NCBI GenBank assembly: GCA_024803745.1 | Contig: JANJXV010000013.1 | Coordinates: 56,208,602 to 56,272,601 of the forward strand | Reading direction: 5' to 3' | Source of the DNA: Megascapheus bottae | Taxonomy: Eukaryota > Chordata > Mammalia > Rodentia > Geomyidae | DNA: 64,000 nucleotides | Part shown: positions 45,312 to 55,808 of the stretch, piece after piece | How the letters are laid out: every line of letters begins with the position of its first letter | How positions within the stretch are numbered: the stretch's first letter is position 1 | Notes under the pieces: model-generated | What the model was told of the DNA's origin: nothing | Databases searched by the model: none | Seen by the model: the letters and a program-made list of their open reading frames with translations, nothing else | Translations under genes and position numbers: made by a program

Positions 45312-45712
45312 AGGGATAGGGAGGTCCGGGGAGGAGCAGGGAGGGGGAAGGAGAGGCAGGGAGGGATAAGGAGGGGCAAGGAGGGGCAGGGAGGGGCAGG
45401 GAGGGACAGGGAGGGATAAGGAGGAATAAGGAGGGACAGGGAGGGACAAGGAGGGACAGGGAGGGACAAGGAGGGGTAAGGAGGGACAGGGAGGGACAAG
45501 GAGGGACAAGGAGGGATAAGGAGGGACAGGGAGGGACAGGGAGAGATAAGGAGGGACAGGGAGGGACAGGGAGGGGCAGGGAGGGGCAGGGAGGGGCAGG
45601 GAGGGATTGGGAGAGATAAGGAGGGGCAGGGAGGGGCAGGAGGGAGAGGGAGGGGCAGGGAGGGGAAGGGAGGGGCAGGGAGGGACAGGGAGGGGCAGGG
45701 AGGGGCATACTC
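45312..45712. repeat. GGGAGGGACA-type purine minisatellite
   Basis: About 0.4 kb of a 10-bp unit (GGGAGGGACA, GGGAGGGGCA, AGGAGGGACA, AGGAGGGATA). G-runs lie on the plus strand. Poly-Pro/Ser frames on the minus strand are repeat artefacts. Confidence 0.96.
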
Positions 45713-45837
45713 TGAGGCCCCACACAGGACTTGGCCCCATGCTCCAGTGCTAAGGGGCAGTACTAGGACTTGAACAAAATCGAATCCGTGGAGGAAGGGC
45801 TTGGAAGATGGAAACAATTACCTAAAATTTTAAAAGG

Positions 45838-45945
45838 AATGCCAGGAGCCAGAAGCTCATACCCGCTACTTCAGAGGTAGGGACTGGAAATCTGTTCAAA
45901 GCCATGCTGGGCAAAAATGTGTGAGGTGTATCTCTATTCATTGTG
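45838..45945 (+). mobile_element. SINE fragment
   Basis: AGCCAGAAGCTCATACCCGC, TACTTCAGAGGTAGGGACTG and TTCAAAGCCATGCTGGGCAA; the tail is not recognisable. A second weak head follows to about 46050. Confidence 0.5.
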
Positions 45946-46703
45946 TGGGCATGGTCCACACCCACCATCCCAGCTGGGACCAAGAGGGCTAGCCGGGGCA
46001 CACCAATTCATGAGACCCCGTCTTGGCATGGCGGTGTGGGCTTTGGCCCAGCTATGGTAGGATCACAGTCCAGCCAGGAAGCCAGCCGCTTGCTCCGAAG
46101 TGGCCACAGCAGGAAGCACAGGGGTGGGGCTAAAGCCGGAGTCCCTGACTCCAAACATCAGTGCTCCAGGGAGAGAGAGGTGGTGGATGGGGGGGGAGTG
46201 AAGATAGGTAAAACCACCATGGGGTCCAAGAACCATGGCCTCTCTGGAAAATCTGGTGGCCGCCCACTCCTGGGGCAGCGGCAGAGGGAAGCTGAGGCCG
46301 GAGGAAGCCTCCACCCCAGGACTCGAGCATCATCCCTGATCCTGCGGGGCTTGCCAGAAAATGTCTGTGCTGGGAAGGAGGAGGCATCTGTGCACATGCA
46401 TGCAGAAATGCCCCCCGTGCCAGCCCTGTGGACAGGCTCTGGGAACCTTCAGGAAATCTTCCTTCAAGTCCTGCGCTGCCACCTGCTGGACGCTCCCCGC
46501 TCCATCCCAGCCTCAGCTGGGCAGGGGAACCGTAGCCTGTCCTTGCTAGCTCACCCAGTGCCAGCCCACACAGCACACACGGGCAGCACAGAGCCCAAGA
46601 ACGCAGGAGAGCCACAGGCCCCGCTCAATTGAGTACCAACTGCCTCCACCAGCCCGGCACCAAGATTCCTTAGCACCGGAGATGATGGTACTTCCCAGGC
46701 TGG

Positions 46704-46717
46704 CTACTAGAGGGCAG
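46704..46717 (+). promoter_or_regulatory. CTCF-core-like motif
   Basis: CTACTAGAGGGCAG matches 13 of 14 positions of the CTCF core, in the same orientation as the motifs at 8058 and 53592. It lies in the intron between ankyrin exons 47748 and 43616. Confidence 0.35.
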
Positions 46718-47310
46718 TCCAAGCCAGCTAAGAGATCAGGGATGAGAAGGGAGGGCCGGTGGGGTAGGAGGAGCTGGGGGTGGGGTGGGGGGGGACACAG
46801 GAAAGGCATGGTGTGGAGTGGGGCCCGGGCTGAGATGATTCGAGGTACCAGGATACTCTGAACCAAGTCCTCAGGGTTGCAGCCCAACATTTATAGGGAC
46901 CAGAAGCCATGGTAGGGCCCCATCCTGGGGAAGAGAGGTAGCGGGGCTTCTCACAGTCCTTGGCCACCACAGGCAGGGGACACAAGCCAGACCTGATGTC
47001 ACCCAGTGGTGAGAGAGGGCCGGAAGGCAGGCCGGGGAGAGGAGGAGAGGTCCTGAGAGGAGGGGCCTCTGAACTGGAGTGTGCAGCTGTCAGGGGCCTG
47101 GTGACCGGGCAGGGCTGCTTCCTGGACGTACTCCTGTCATGCAGGTGCAAGCCCAAGGTGGAGCCACAGTGCTGCCTCTTTGTTGGACAGGGCAGGAACC
47201 AGACAACTGGGGTCCCTGAGCCCCAGAGTTCTGAGATCCTCAAGCTGGCAAACCCTGGGCCTGTCGCCCTGCTCGTTCCTTCCACGAAGCCCTCGGGGAA
47301 GGCTCATCCC

Positions 47311-47398
47311 GTCCCTCACTTCCCTGGCCATAACCTAGCACACAGCACCCTACAGTCCCTCAGTTCCCTGGCCATAACCTAGCACACAGCACCCTACA
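47311..47398. repeat. 44-bp tandem duplication
   Basis: Two near-identical 44-bp copies (47311..47354 and 47355..47398), each starting GTCCCTCA and containing CCATAACCTAGCACACAG; one visible difference. Confidence 0.95.
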
Positions 47399-47747
47399 GC
47401 CCCCCGCTGCTCCTGTGAACACAGTAACCCCCTTCTGACCAGGGCAGATGGCGGCTCCCGGCCTCCGGCTGGCTGTGGGTCTTGGCCTGGAGCCCTACCA
47501 CGCCTGTGCTATGAAGAGTCACAAGCAGGCCCTGCCCTGGGTCACCTGTCTCTGCACTGCCTGGATGCTGGTCTCTATGAAGACAGGATGGCAGGGATCC
47601 TGGGACGGGGTCTCACCCCAGCCTGGGTATCCCCCAGCCCTCTGCAGAGCCACAGCGCCCGCCTGGTTCTTGGATTCCTGCTGGTGGCTGGGTGTAACTG
47701 CTGGTGACACAGAGTTCTTGCGGGGCCCCGGGCTGCCTGGCACGTAC

Positions 47748-47915
47748 CTGGTGGATCTCCTGCCAGCCGTTCTCGTCCCTGCAGCACACCGAGGCGCGCT
47801 CGTGTAGCAGCAGCTCACAGCAGTAGGGGTCACCGCCCACCACGGCTGTGTGGTAGAGTGGCGTGAGGCCATAGCTGTCCTTGTAGTCAGGAGAGGCGCC
47901 GAGCTCCAGCAGTGT
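47748..47915 (-). CDS. SHANK2: SHANK2 coding exon: central ankyrin repeats
   Basis: This 168-nt, phase 0-0 exon encodes 56 residues: TLLELGASPDYKDSYGLTPL, YHTAVVGGDPYCCELLLHER, then ASVCCRDENGWQEIHQ. It finishes the repeat begun in the previous exon (LLELGASPDYKDS), contains one whole repeat (GLTPLYHTAVVGGDPYCCELL) and opens the next (ENGWQEIHQ). The acceptor is CCTTCTCCCCAG before ACA CTG CTG and the donor is CACCAG/GTACGT. The intron separating it from the preceding exon is only 334 nt. The Gln in GWQEIHQ is the form I recall in SHANK3, with His more usual in SHANK2; the rest (SYGLTPLYHTA, CCELLLHE) is SHANK2-like. Confidence 0.97.
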
Positions 47916-48249
47916 CTGGGGAGAAGGCAGAGGCTGTCACCAGCCCTGTGGGAGAGAGGGGGCCGAACGCCATCCAGGCATGGTGCACACACCTAGCTCC
48001 CAGAGCCCCAGAGGTGGGCACTGCGCTGGCTCTGCGCTGCCAAGGGCCTGCAAGGCCCAGCAGAGGCCATGGCTCCCAACCACGGTGAAGTCACAGGGAG
48101 AAGGCAGGAGAAGCCAAGCTAGTCCACGCTCCCAAGTCTCCACCGGGCATGAGTCCACGGCCTGCCCGGTTACCGTGGGTCAGGCTGGGCAGGGCTCTGG
48201 GGACCAGGTCTGCAGCCATGTTGCCACAGCAGGCCAACGCAGGCCATAC
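47916..48249 (-). other. SHANK2: SHANK2 intron, 334 nt
   Basis: A short GC-rich intron separates two ankyrin exons. The donor is GTATGG and the acceptor is preceded by a pyrimidine tract (TGCCTTCTCCCCAG). No repeats are seen. Confidence 0.9.
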
Positions 48250-48401
48250 CTTCAGCGCCACCTGGTTCCGCGTGCGGGCGGCCTTGTGCAGGGCGGTCAT
48301 CCCGTCTCTGGCGCGGAAGTCCAGGTGGGCCCCGCCATTCCTCAGAGCGATGATGACCTCTGCAGAGGCGTCCAGCTGGGCAGCCAGGGTCAAGGGTGTC
48401 T
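48250..48401 (-). CDS. SHANK2: SHANK2 coding exon: ankyrin repeats
   Basis: This 152-nt exon completes the split Glu and encodes 50 further residues, starting TPLTLAAQLDASAEVIIALR, continuing NGGAHLDFRARDGMTALHKA and ending ARTRNQVALK. TPLTLAA and MTALHKAA are the conserved helix-1 signatures of two successive ankyrin repeats, and NGGAHLDFR is the intervening hairpin. The acceptor is TCTCACAG before AG ACA CCC and the donor is CTGAAG/GTATGG. It enters in phase 1 and leaves in phase 0. Compared with the mammalian SHANK2 sequence I remember (DDSVEVIKALRNGG or similar), the DASAEVIIALRNGG stretch has a few substitutions at solvent-facing helix positions. The long plus-strand open frame over this exon is an antisense shadow. 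Confidence 0.97.
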
Positions 48402-49015
48402 CTGTGAGACCAAAACACAAGCATGGCCAGTGGAACCCACGCTCTGCTGCCCGCCCGACCCAGGTCACAGCCCTCAGGGCCCCAGGAGCCGTTGGTAGCC
48501 GACAACCCATCAAGGTGACAATGTCAGCTGGGATCATGTGCAAACCAGAAAGTGGTGGCAAGGGTGGGACTCCCACAGCTCTGCTCTGTGGCCCCCGCCC
48601 CCTTCCAAGCCCCACAGCCCCGTCTAGTCCTGTCCGTACAGAACCCGGGACCTGAGGACATCAGGAGCTGGGTGCACAGACGGGGCAAACCCAAACCCCA
48701 CGGACACTGAAAGAGCACTGTCTATGTGCCTGAGGTCGTCCATACTGCTGAAGAAGGGACTGGATAAACATATAAGTGACACCAAGGGAAAGAATCCTCC
48801 CACACAGAAACACTCCACCTGGTATACGCGGCCACTCCACCCCCCAGGAGATGGCACAATGCTCCTGTCCCTGAGAGAGGCCAAGGCCACACTTGGTCCC
48901 CTCCAGAGGGCTCAGCACAGGAGGAAGGCTGGCCTCACAGCAGCAGACACACCCTGGCCAAGTGGCCAAGGTCAGTGTCAGAGACACTGGGTGGACAGTG
49001 TGTGTCCTTGTTATG

Positions 49016-49016
<1 letters not shown>

Positions 49017-49061
<45 letters not shown>

Positions 49062-49142
49062 TGTGGTGTGTGTGTATGTGTGTGTGTGTGGTGTGTGTGC
49101 GTGTGTGTGGTGTGTGTGTGTGTGTGCGTGTGTGTGTGCGCG
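49017..49142. repeat. (GT)n compound microsatellite
   Basis: (TG) runs interrupted by GTGG and GCGTG, ending GCGCGC; CA-rich in the transcript. Confidence 0.95.
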
Positions 49143-49859
49143 CTGCTCTTCCTCCTCAAATCCACAGCCCCAGACTGGTCATGTGACCAACACTGGACAA
49201 TAGCTGTCCTGCCTCAGTCATCACCAACCAGGAGAGTGTGAGAACTGGCAGAGCCGGGTTTCCCACGGCAACCTGACTGCGTGACAGCCTGAGACCCTCG
49301 GGTCAGGAGGAAAGGGAGCCAAGTGCAGGCATTAGATGGTGACATTTTGTCACTCATGCCAACGCCCCTTGCTGACGTGAGATGTGGGTGCTGGCACTGG
49401 GCGTAGGGCACAGAGAACTCCACAGAGTCCTGAATCCTAATGTTATGAGCATGGAAAGCTGATTCACAAGAAGTCCCCCCAGGCCCAGGGATGGAGGGAT
49501 GGATTTCATGTCAAGACGCTGCAGCTGATGGGCTGGGGGAAACCATGACGTGTATAGAGAATCACAGAGCCCCACAGAGCCCCTGCACAGCAGCCTGACC
49601 GGGCACCTGGTGAGAGCCAACTTCACAAATGTCGTCCGGACGCTGCACATTAAAATGATGACGAGAACCACCCAGACCCTCACACTGACAGCACGGACTA
49701 CAGGGGGACGCAGGGCCCTGCCTGAACGCCTGCTGACCACGGGGAAGACAGAAAACTGCTGCAGACAGCTTGGAGACAGTTGTCCCCGAGAGTCGCTCTC
49801 TCTGTGTTCCTCGGTGGCCCACGGTATGGAGAGTATGCCCACATGGAAAGCTGGGTGCC

Positions 49860-49960
49860 AACGCTTACCCAGGCTTTATTCACCATTGCCAAAAATTGCA
49901 TACAGCCACAGAACTCAGTGCCTGGCGAGGTAAAGAAACCGTGGCACCCACCGGTGACAC
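49860..49960 (+). mobile_element. L1-like remnant
   Basis: GGCTTTATTCACCATTGCCA then AAAATTGCATACAGCCACAG resembles the L1 segment TTATTCACAATAGCCAA. Old and short; flanks are uncertain. Confidence 0.4.
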
Positions 49961-50129
49961 AGCAGTGTTCAGTGCTGAAGAGAAACACACTCCCTGGCAA
50001 GCCAAGGAGAGACAGGAGCACCACGCACAGAGCCTGGGATGAGGGGGGAAGGCGTCGGGGGGGCAGGGGTGAGGATGCCGACACCCTTCACACACACACA
50101 CTGGTGGATGTTGTTGATTTGTTTGGGCA

Positions 50130-50195
50130 GTGCTAGGGGTGGAGGCCAGGTCCTCTGGCGCTCTAGGCTCTAAGCTACACACCCAGACCTGCTTG
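50130..50195 (-). mobile_element. ID-like fragment
   Basis: On the plus strand GTGCTAGGGGTGGAGGCCAG and CTAAGCTACACACCCAGACC resemble the complement of a rodent ID/tRNA-derived element. Confidence 0.4.
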
Positions 50196-51654
50196 ACAGC
50201 TCTGGAAGACCCAAACCAGCTCTCTGCCAACCCCGAGACTGGCCCTGACTTCCTCCATGCTGTCTGCCCTCACCCCACCTCAACTGAGCACAGCTCATCT
50301 CTGGCAGCAAGGGGAGAAGTCTAGCCCTCCCTCCCCGGGAAACGCTGGGTACAAATAACAAGAATGTGGAAATAATTGGATACTGTATTTGAGCTCCCAC
50401 TTCAGAACAGGGCTCATTTTCCTGGGAAAGATAATGAACACACCAAAGGGAGTTATTTACTGGGGCGGTCTGCCATCAGCTCCCCTGCACTGGGTGATTT
50501 GTGAGCCTCTCACTCAGCAGATGGAGGTTTATGAGGTCTGGGGACCCCTTCCCTCCCGCTGGCCACCTCTTGTTGCAATTTCTGGGGAATTACAGCAGTG
50601 ATTCGCTCTGGGCCTTGGGAGATGCTGGGTACATAGCGCCTCTGGCTTCACCCCCACCCCAGCAGTGAGGGGAGCCTCTAATTGGGCCAGGTGGGAGCTG
50701 GGTGGGCACCCAGGAGCTAGGCCACAGACAGTGTGGGCAAAGCCAGTGCCCCTGTCGGGACTGGGCCACCACAGCTGCACAACTGACCCCGGCGAGCACA
50801 GCCACGCCCAGGGTCACCAGTTAGTGGCTGCACGGAGGACTCTGAGGAGCTCCGCACAGTCAGGGAACATTCTCATAATCAAGGGTTCGAAAGACGCTTG
50901 CTAAAGCCTTGCTAACGAGCCCTCCTGGACCCAGCCTGGGGCTTCTCTCTGGTTTGGAGTTCTGTAAGTTTCAGGAGTGGAAAAGAAAGGCAAAGAGCTA
51001 CGTCCCACTGCTGCCCCCTGGGCCCTCATCCTGAGCATCCACCAAGCCCCCAGACCTCCAGGGAAAAGCTCTGGGCTTCCATTCTGCTTTTGCACTGCTG
51101 CTTCATAACACAAGACCAGACAGCTGCCATGGCTGCACTGTGTGGGTCAAATCCCACAGACGGCATCCTCCGGGAGTTTGTGATCACTCCTCATCTGGTC
51201 TGGCCACTTCTGCTCACCCTCCTCTGCCCACCCTACCTGTCCAGCAGCCCCACTCCAGACTCAGGCCTGGACACTGCCTGTCCTTCAAACCCTGCCCAGG
51301 TACTACAGGCGTCCAGTCAGTAGCTAAACCTGCTAGGCAGTGTAGAGCCTCCCAAATATGGGAAGGACCCCGAAGGTCATCAGAGCCCCAGGATGAAGCA
51401 AGGGCCCCCAAAGGTTATTGGAGCCCCAGGAGGAGATGAGGCCTCAACCTGCCAGGCTGGCATGGCCCACTGCCTCGCCATAGTTTTGTTCCAGATCATG
51501 GCCAGGGTAAGGCCAGCACAGAAAGTGAGGACACAGACCCAGGAGTGACCACACACACCCCAGAGCTAGTGCTGCCTTGTCTGGGCCTCTGTCTCCCAGC
51601 GGGGCGCTCACGGCAGGGACCGCGCTCTGGACGCTCATGTGCATGGTAGCCGGA

Positions 51655-51845
51655 TCTCTTTTCCCATTCCTGGTTCAGGGCTTGAGATGGGAGCTGGCAC
51701 TTGTGAGACAAGCTCTCTGCCACCTGATCGCATCCCCGGCTCTCTTCGCATCCCCAGGCCAGCCCGGAAAGATGGGGGACTCCGCTGTATGCGCCCCTGT
51801 GGCTGGGGTGACAGGCGTGCACTGCCACACCCAGTGTCTACGGGT
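51655..51845 (-). mobile_element. Diverged SINE
   Basis: Minus-strand remnant: on the plus strand GGTTCAGGGCTTGAGATGGG, CCAGGCCAGCCCGGAAAGAT and GGGTGACAGGCGTGCACTGC. Confidence 0.5.
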
Positions 51846-52674
51846 TCTTGCACACACAGGCTCACGTGGGAGAAAGGGCAGGAGAAACTGGGAGTCCACT
51901 CTCAAAGGCCCTAGACCACACACCAGGCTGCTTAGTACCAACAGGGAGATGGGTCATCCTGAGGGGGCCCCCAGATGCGGGGAGACCTTCATGCTAGCAG
52001 TGGGGCCACCTCTGGAAACCCCAGCACACACACATACATGAACACATCACCTGCTGCCTGGCAGCCACCAGTCACCAAACCTCTCCCTCCACATCCCCAA
52101 CACACACAAAACACGTGTGCCATTCCTGTACCAAACAGGAACGTGCTGGAAGCTAGTCTGTGTTGGTACAGGACCCTGGCCCTCTGCCCCAAAGGCCAGG
52201 GAGACCACTCCCAGACCCAGCCCCACGCAGGGCTGGTAGATGGGAGGATAATGGGTCCCAGACTCCGTCTTGTCCCGTCTACCCAGGGTTGGCTTGGGGG
52301 TCCCCCTTCACATCTCCCTTAGTTCTGCTTTGAACCAGACACTGTAATCACTGTTCATGTTGTCCCCACAAGAACCTGCACGGGATGAGCGTACATGCGC
52401 TGCCCAGGGGAGTGGTGCCCACGGCCACCTGCCCTCAGCGCTGGAGCCCTACAGAGACTCGAGGAGCCCGCACACATGTCCCCAGGGGAGGGGCCCAATT
52501 CCTGAGACCCCGAGGTGCTCAGGGCCTGGCGGGGAGGGGGGGAGCAGGCGGGCTACACAGTGAGCAGAGTCTGTCAGGACAGCTCTGTTCTCCTGCTGCA
52601 CACCATGACGGGGTGCTGGCAGCCAGCCCCCCAAGCCAACGTCAGGGCTCTGTTAATGTCACACAGGTGTCCTG

Positions 52675-52742
52675 GCATGGCCAGGCACACACCCTGCTGT
52701 CAGCACTCGGGAGGCTGAGGTCACAGCAAGGCCCCGTGTGGA
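52675..52742 (+). mobile_element. SINE head fragment
   Basis: GGCATGGCCAGGCACACACC then TCAGCACTCGGGAGGCTGAG is B1-like. A (GT)n run follows. Confidence 0.5.
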
Positions 52743-52767
52743 CTACAGAAGGGGTCAACATACAAAG

Positions 52768-52769
<2 letters not shown>

Positions 52770-52807
<38 letters not shown>
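52770..52807. repeat. (GT)n microsatellite
   Basis: About 18 GT units, next to a SINE head. Confidence 0.95.
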
Positions 52808-53146
52808 TTACGTATAAACAACTGGCACTGAGTTGCATTTACCCAGAATGTACAACTGGTGTATGACACACATTTGTATGTATGAATGTGTGCACACATA
52901 TACACACATGTTGGTCAGCTGATATACAATAATGAATGTGCCACCTTAAAGCAAACTGTCATTCTCGGCACAGGCAGCCACGCCGCGCCAGTTCTCCTCA
53001 AACTCTGCATCATAAATACCAATCACTCCCCAGAGCAAAGTCCGCTCATTTCAGCAGCAGGGAAGTGATGAGGGGATGGAGAGGAGGAGGGGAGGGAGGG
53101 GATTTCACTGTACCAAGCAGTATTAACAACCACAGGAAGAAACACA

Positions 53147-53342
53147 CACCGGGCACTGGTGGCTCACACCTGTAATCCTAGCTACTCAGGAGCCTGTATC
53201 TGGAAACTGTGGTTCAAAGCCACTTAGCTCCAAGTAACCACCAAAAAGCTGGAAGTGGAGCTGTGGCTTAAGAGGTAGAGCACAAGCCTTGAGCAAAAAA
53301 CTAAGGGATAGCATCCAGGCCTTGAGTTCAAACCCCAATATT
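53147..53342 (+). mobile_element. Full-length composite SINE
   Basis: ACCGGGCACTGGTGGCTCAC, CCTGTAATCCTAGCTACTCA, CTCCAAGTAACCACCAAAAA, GAGCTGTGGCTTAAGAGGTA and TTGAGTTCAAACCCCAATAT, followed by a (CA)n tail. Confidence 0.88.
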
Positions 53343-53372
53343 AACACACACACACATACACACACACACTAA
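53343..53372. repeat. (CA)n at SINE tail
   Basis: ACACACACACACATACACAC follows the SINE at 53147. Confidence 0.9.
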
Positions 53373-53591
53373 ATAAAGGAAAAAAGAAGCTTCCTTCTCC
53401 TGTCCTCGCTGGGGCTACCGCTGGCATCTCAGGTGGAGGCCCTGGATTCTCTGAGCACCACACCATGCCCAGGACTGCCCCAGGGCAAAGAACTGTCCGG
53501 CCCAGCCACCACCTGGCTGAGCTAGGAAATCTGCTAAGCACTGGACCACAGCGCAGAGCCCAGGAAGCTCCGTGTGCACAGAGCTCAGTGG

Positions 53592-53605
53592 ACAGCAGAG
53601 GGCAG
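53592..53605 (+). promoter_or_regulatory. CTCF-core-like motif
   Basis: ACAGCAGAGGGCAG matches 13 of 14 positions of the CTCF core and lies about 105 nt downstream, in transcript order, of the first ankyrin exon. Confidence 0.3.
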
Positions 53606-53711
53606 CATGGGCCTGTGTCGCCAGAACACCTGGCTCAGGTAACCCAGCCTCATCACTGCTGCCCGGGGTCCAGGGACACGTCCAGGGACAACCGATCCTC
53701 CTGGGACCCAC

Positions 53712-53820
53712 CTCCAGTCTCCAGGTCATGGAAATTGGGGTCGAGGCCACGGTCCAGCAGTTTGGTCAGCTTCTCCACTGATCGGTGCTGAATATGATCC
53801 ATAAACTTCTTCAGGTTAGT
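53712..53820 (-). CDS. SHANK2: SHANK2 coding exon: first, degenerate ankyrin repeat
   Basis: This 109-nt exon encodes TNLKKFMDHIQHRSVEKL, then TKLLDRGLDPNFHDLETG, plus the first base of a split Glu codon. The segment VEKLTKLLDRGLDPNFHD fits the second helix and hairpin of an ankyrin repeat; it is the first unit, stacked on the SPN domain. The acceptor is TCCTATCTAG before ACT AAC CTG and the donor is GGAG/GTGGGT. It enters in phase 0 and leaves in phase 1, matching the next exon, which begins with AG to rebuild GAG. In the family the ankyrin block binds cytoskeletal and postsynaptic partners such as alpha-fodrin and sharpin. No damage is visible. Confidence 0.96.
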
Positions 53821-54860
53821 CTAGATAGGAGAGAAAGGAAGCAGAAATGTTGATGTGGGCCAAGGCCAGCCCTCCACTCGGTCCCGGCCCTCCTCTGTGG
53901 AGGCCACGGCCAGCCACAGCCAGCCACAGGGCTTGCAGCACCCAGGGGCTCTGAATGTGGAACCCAGGGCTGAGCATGGAGTCAGCATAAGGCAACGCCA
54001 CAGGCCTGTCCTGCGGCTTGCGATGCCGGGGTCTGTGCGTCTGCACCCCCCATGTCCGCTACACCCTGTGGCAGGGCCAGGAGGAGCCTCTGGTCAATGA
54101 GTAGGTCGTGAGGGTGGCGCCCTGACAAGTGGCCCTGGTGCCCTTCCATGCCCCTTCCACTGGGAAAAAGCGACCACGGGACACAGGGACACAGTGCCAC
54201 CGCCGCCCCCAACCTACACGGGTCCCGGAGGGCCTGGGGCCTCCAGAGTTGTGAGAAATGGACGCCAATAGTTCCCAAGCCCCAGGAGTTCTGGGGAGGC
54301 AGGAGAGGACTCTGCCTTACTAGGGCAAGTGGCCCCCTGTGCACACCACAGCCTGGGTCTGCAGCTCCCAGGACCCTCTGAGACCTTCTTGCTCTGTCCT
54401 GGGGTCGGGGCTGCCCTGGGGGGGGGGTCTCACCTCCAGAGGCAGCTGCCTGGACAGCAAGGCAGCAGAGGCTGGTTTGGGCCCCTGTCTAGGTAACTCT
54501 GGGCCCACAGGGACAGAAGCAGTGAGCCCTGCTCACAGGGGTCTGGGCACAGGGGAGCTGCTCGTGAGAACGCATGGGTCAGCGGCTGGACCTCCGTGGA
54601 GGAAATGGTCCCAGCTGCCCCATCAGACAGCATGATGCTGGTTTCCTGCTCTCAGCAGACAGCAGGGCCACCATCTCTCCTCCAGGACACTGGGTTCCCT
54701 GTGAGATGGCCAGCACAGGACACCCAGCCCCTACACGACACCCAGCCCATCTCACATCCCAGCCCTGCTCTCCCCAGAGGCCTCCCCGGGCCTGACTTGA
54801 GATGCCGCACTCTCACGGGCAGTGTGTTCGGCTGCTCGGAGGGCAGGCGTGTCTGTGTAC
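53821..54860 (-). other. SHANK2: SHANK2 intron, 1.0 kb
   Basis: GC-rich single-copy intron between the end of the SPN domain and the first ankyrin exon. A run of ten Gs lies near 54419-54428. No repeat family or exon is recognised. Confidence 0.85.
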
Positions 54861-54932
54861 CTTTGTGTGGAGCTTGGCCAGCTGCTTCTCGTCCAGGTTG
54901 GATTGCTTGTACACCCGCTTCTTATATCGAAA
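54861..54932 (-). CDS. SHANK2: SHANK2 coding exon: end of SPN domain
   Basis: This 72-nt, phase 0-0 exon encodes 24 residues, FRYKKRVYKQ followed by SNLDEKQLAKLHTK. It completes the SPN domain and leads into the SPN-ankyrin linker. The acceptor is CCCTCACCAG before TTT CGA TAT, and the donor is ACAAAG/GTACAC. The FRYKKRVYKQ motif and the LDEKQLAKLHTK helix are SHANK hallmarks. It lies 876 nt downstream, in transcript order, of the main SPN exon and joins it as ...PSLE-FRYKK without a split codon. Skipping it would keep the frame but remove the final strand and helix of the domain, so it is probably constitutive. Confidence 0.96.
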
Positions 54933-55808
54933 CTGGTGAGGGAACCAAAGAAACAAAAAAGGAGAGCCAACATTCGGCTTCACGGTGCAGAGGAGTCGTG
55001 GCCTGAGCCTGCCCGCCTCACAGCACACTGAGCGTGCTCAATGAGCAGTGTGGGGGGCGGGGGTGTCCACTTCCACACACAGCACACAGGCCATCCCGTG
55101 CTACATGTGGCACTCACTCCCTCACAGCACTTTAGCTGGAGGTGAGTCAGGCTGCCCCACGCAACTCTGGCGTGGAAGGGCCAGGAGCACAGAATGGCTG
55201 TCATGAGATGCCTCCTGACCCGGGCAGGGGTGAGGCCAGGAGAAGCCTGGAAGCGGGCTCATCACCAGTGGACAGTGCTTTAGTTAGCCCTGTCTATGTA
55301 AGGCAGAAAGTCCCTAAATGGTGGGGCTGGGAGGCCCCTGAGTGTCCTCCTTGAGAACAGCAGTTCCAGACAGGGGACCCCCCAAGCTGTGTGCCTCTCG
55401 GCTGACTCTGCACTCCGGCCTCCTGACAGCAGAGGTGTAAATGCAAGCTGTCCTCTGAGCTCCACTGTGGAGCCCTCCGCGGGGTGAGGCCCGAGTTAGG
55501 GCCACGTCTGATGGAAGCACATGGGTCCGGGGCACCGCTCCCTGCCTGGCCTCTGCGGTGGGCACGGATCCTGTGTGGGGCCCAGCCTGTGGGGCGGGAC
55601 CCTCACCTGGGGCCCTGAGAGCCAAAACTGGATCGATGCCAGGGCCCCCAGCAAGACACCAGCAGATGAGCCTGACCCCAAGCCCACAACCCACGGGGAG
55701 CTCGAGACCCAGAACTAACTTGGTTCATCCAGCTGACAGCGAGCCCGCCCTCCTGTGCACCCGAAAGCACAGCCCAGGTCCTCAAGCGCAGGTCCCCAGC
55801 CGCAGTAC
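54933..55808 (-). other. SHANK2: SHANK2 intron, 0.9 kb
   Basis: Single-copy GC-rich intron between the two SPN exons. The donor is GTACTG and the acceptor is TTCCCTCACCAG. No transposon or tandem repeat of note. Confidence 0.85.

Larger units (their letters stand above)
43617..47747 (-). other. SHANK2: SHANK2 intron, 4.1 kb
   Basis: It contains SINEs at 43800, 44828 and 45838, an AT-rich stretch at 45030-45110, a 0.4-kb GGGAGGGACA-type array (45312..45712), a CTCF-like motif at 46704 and a 44-bp tandem duplication (47311..47398). No additional coding exon is visible. Confidence 0.85.
48402..53711 (-). other. SHANK2: SHANK2 intron, 5.3 kb
   Basis: It holds a long (GT)n-type run at 49017..49142, (GT)n at 52770, (CA)n at 53343, an L1-like remnant near 49860-49960, SINE pieces at 50130, 51655 and 52675, and a full composite SINE at 53147. 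A CTCF-like motif lies at 53592. The rest is ordinary intron with no exon signature. Confidence 0.85.

Noticed and set aside
45109..45817. Pro/Ser-rich minus frames of up to 204 codons
   Set aside because: Translation of the GGGAGGGACA array in three frames; the SHANK2 proline-rich region has different sequence and lies elsewhere.
48149..48655. 168-codon plus-strand frame opposite an ankyrin exon
   Set aside because: Antisense shadow; the minus strand has the ankyrin motifs and splice sites.
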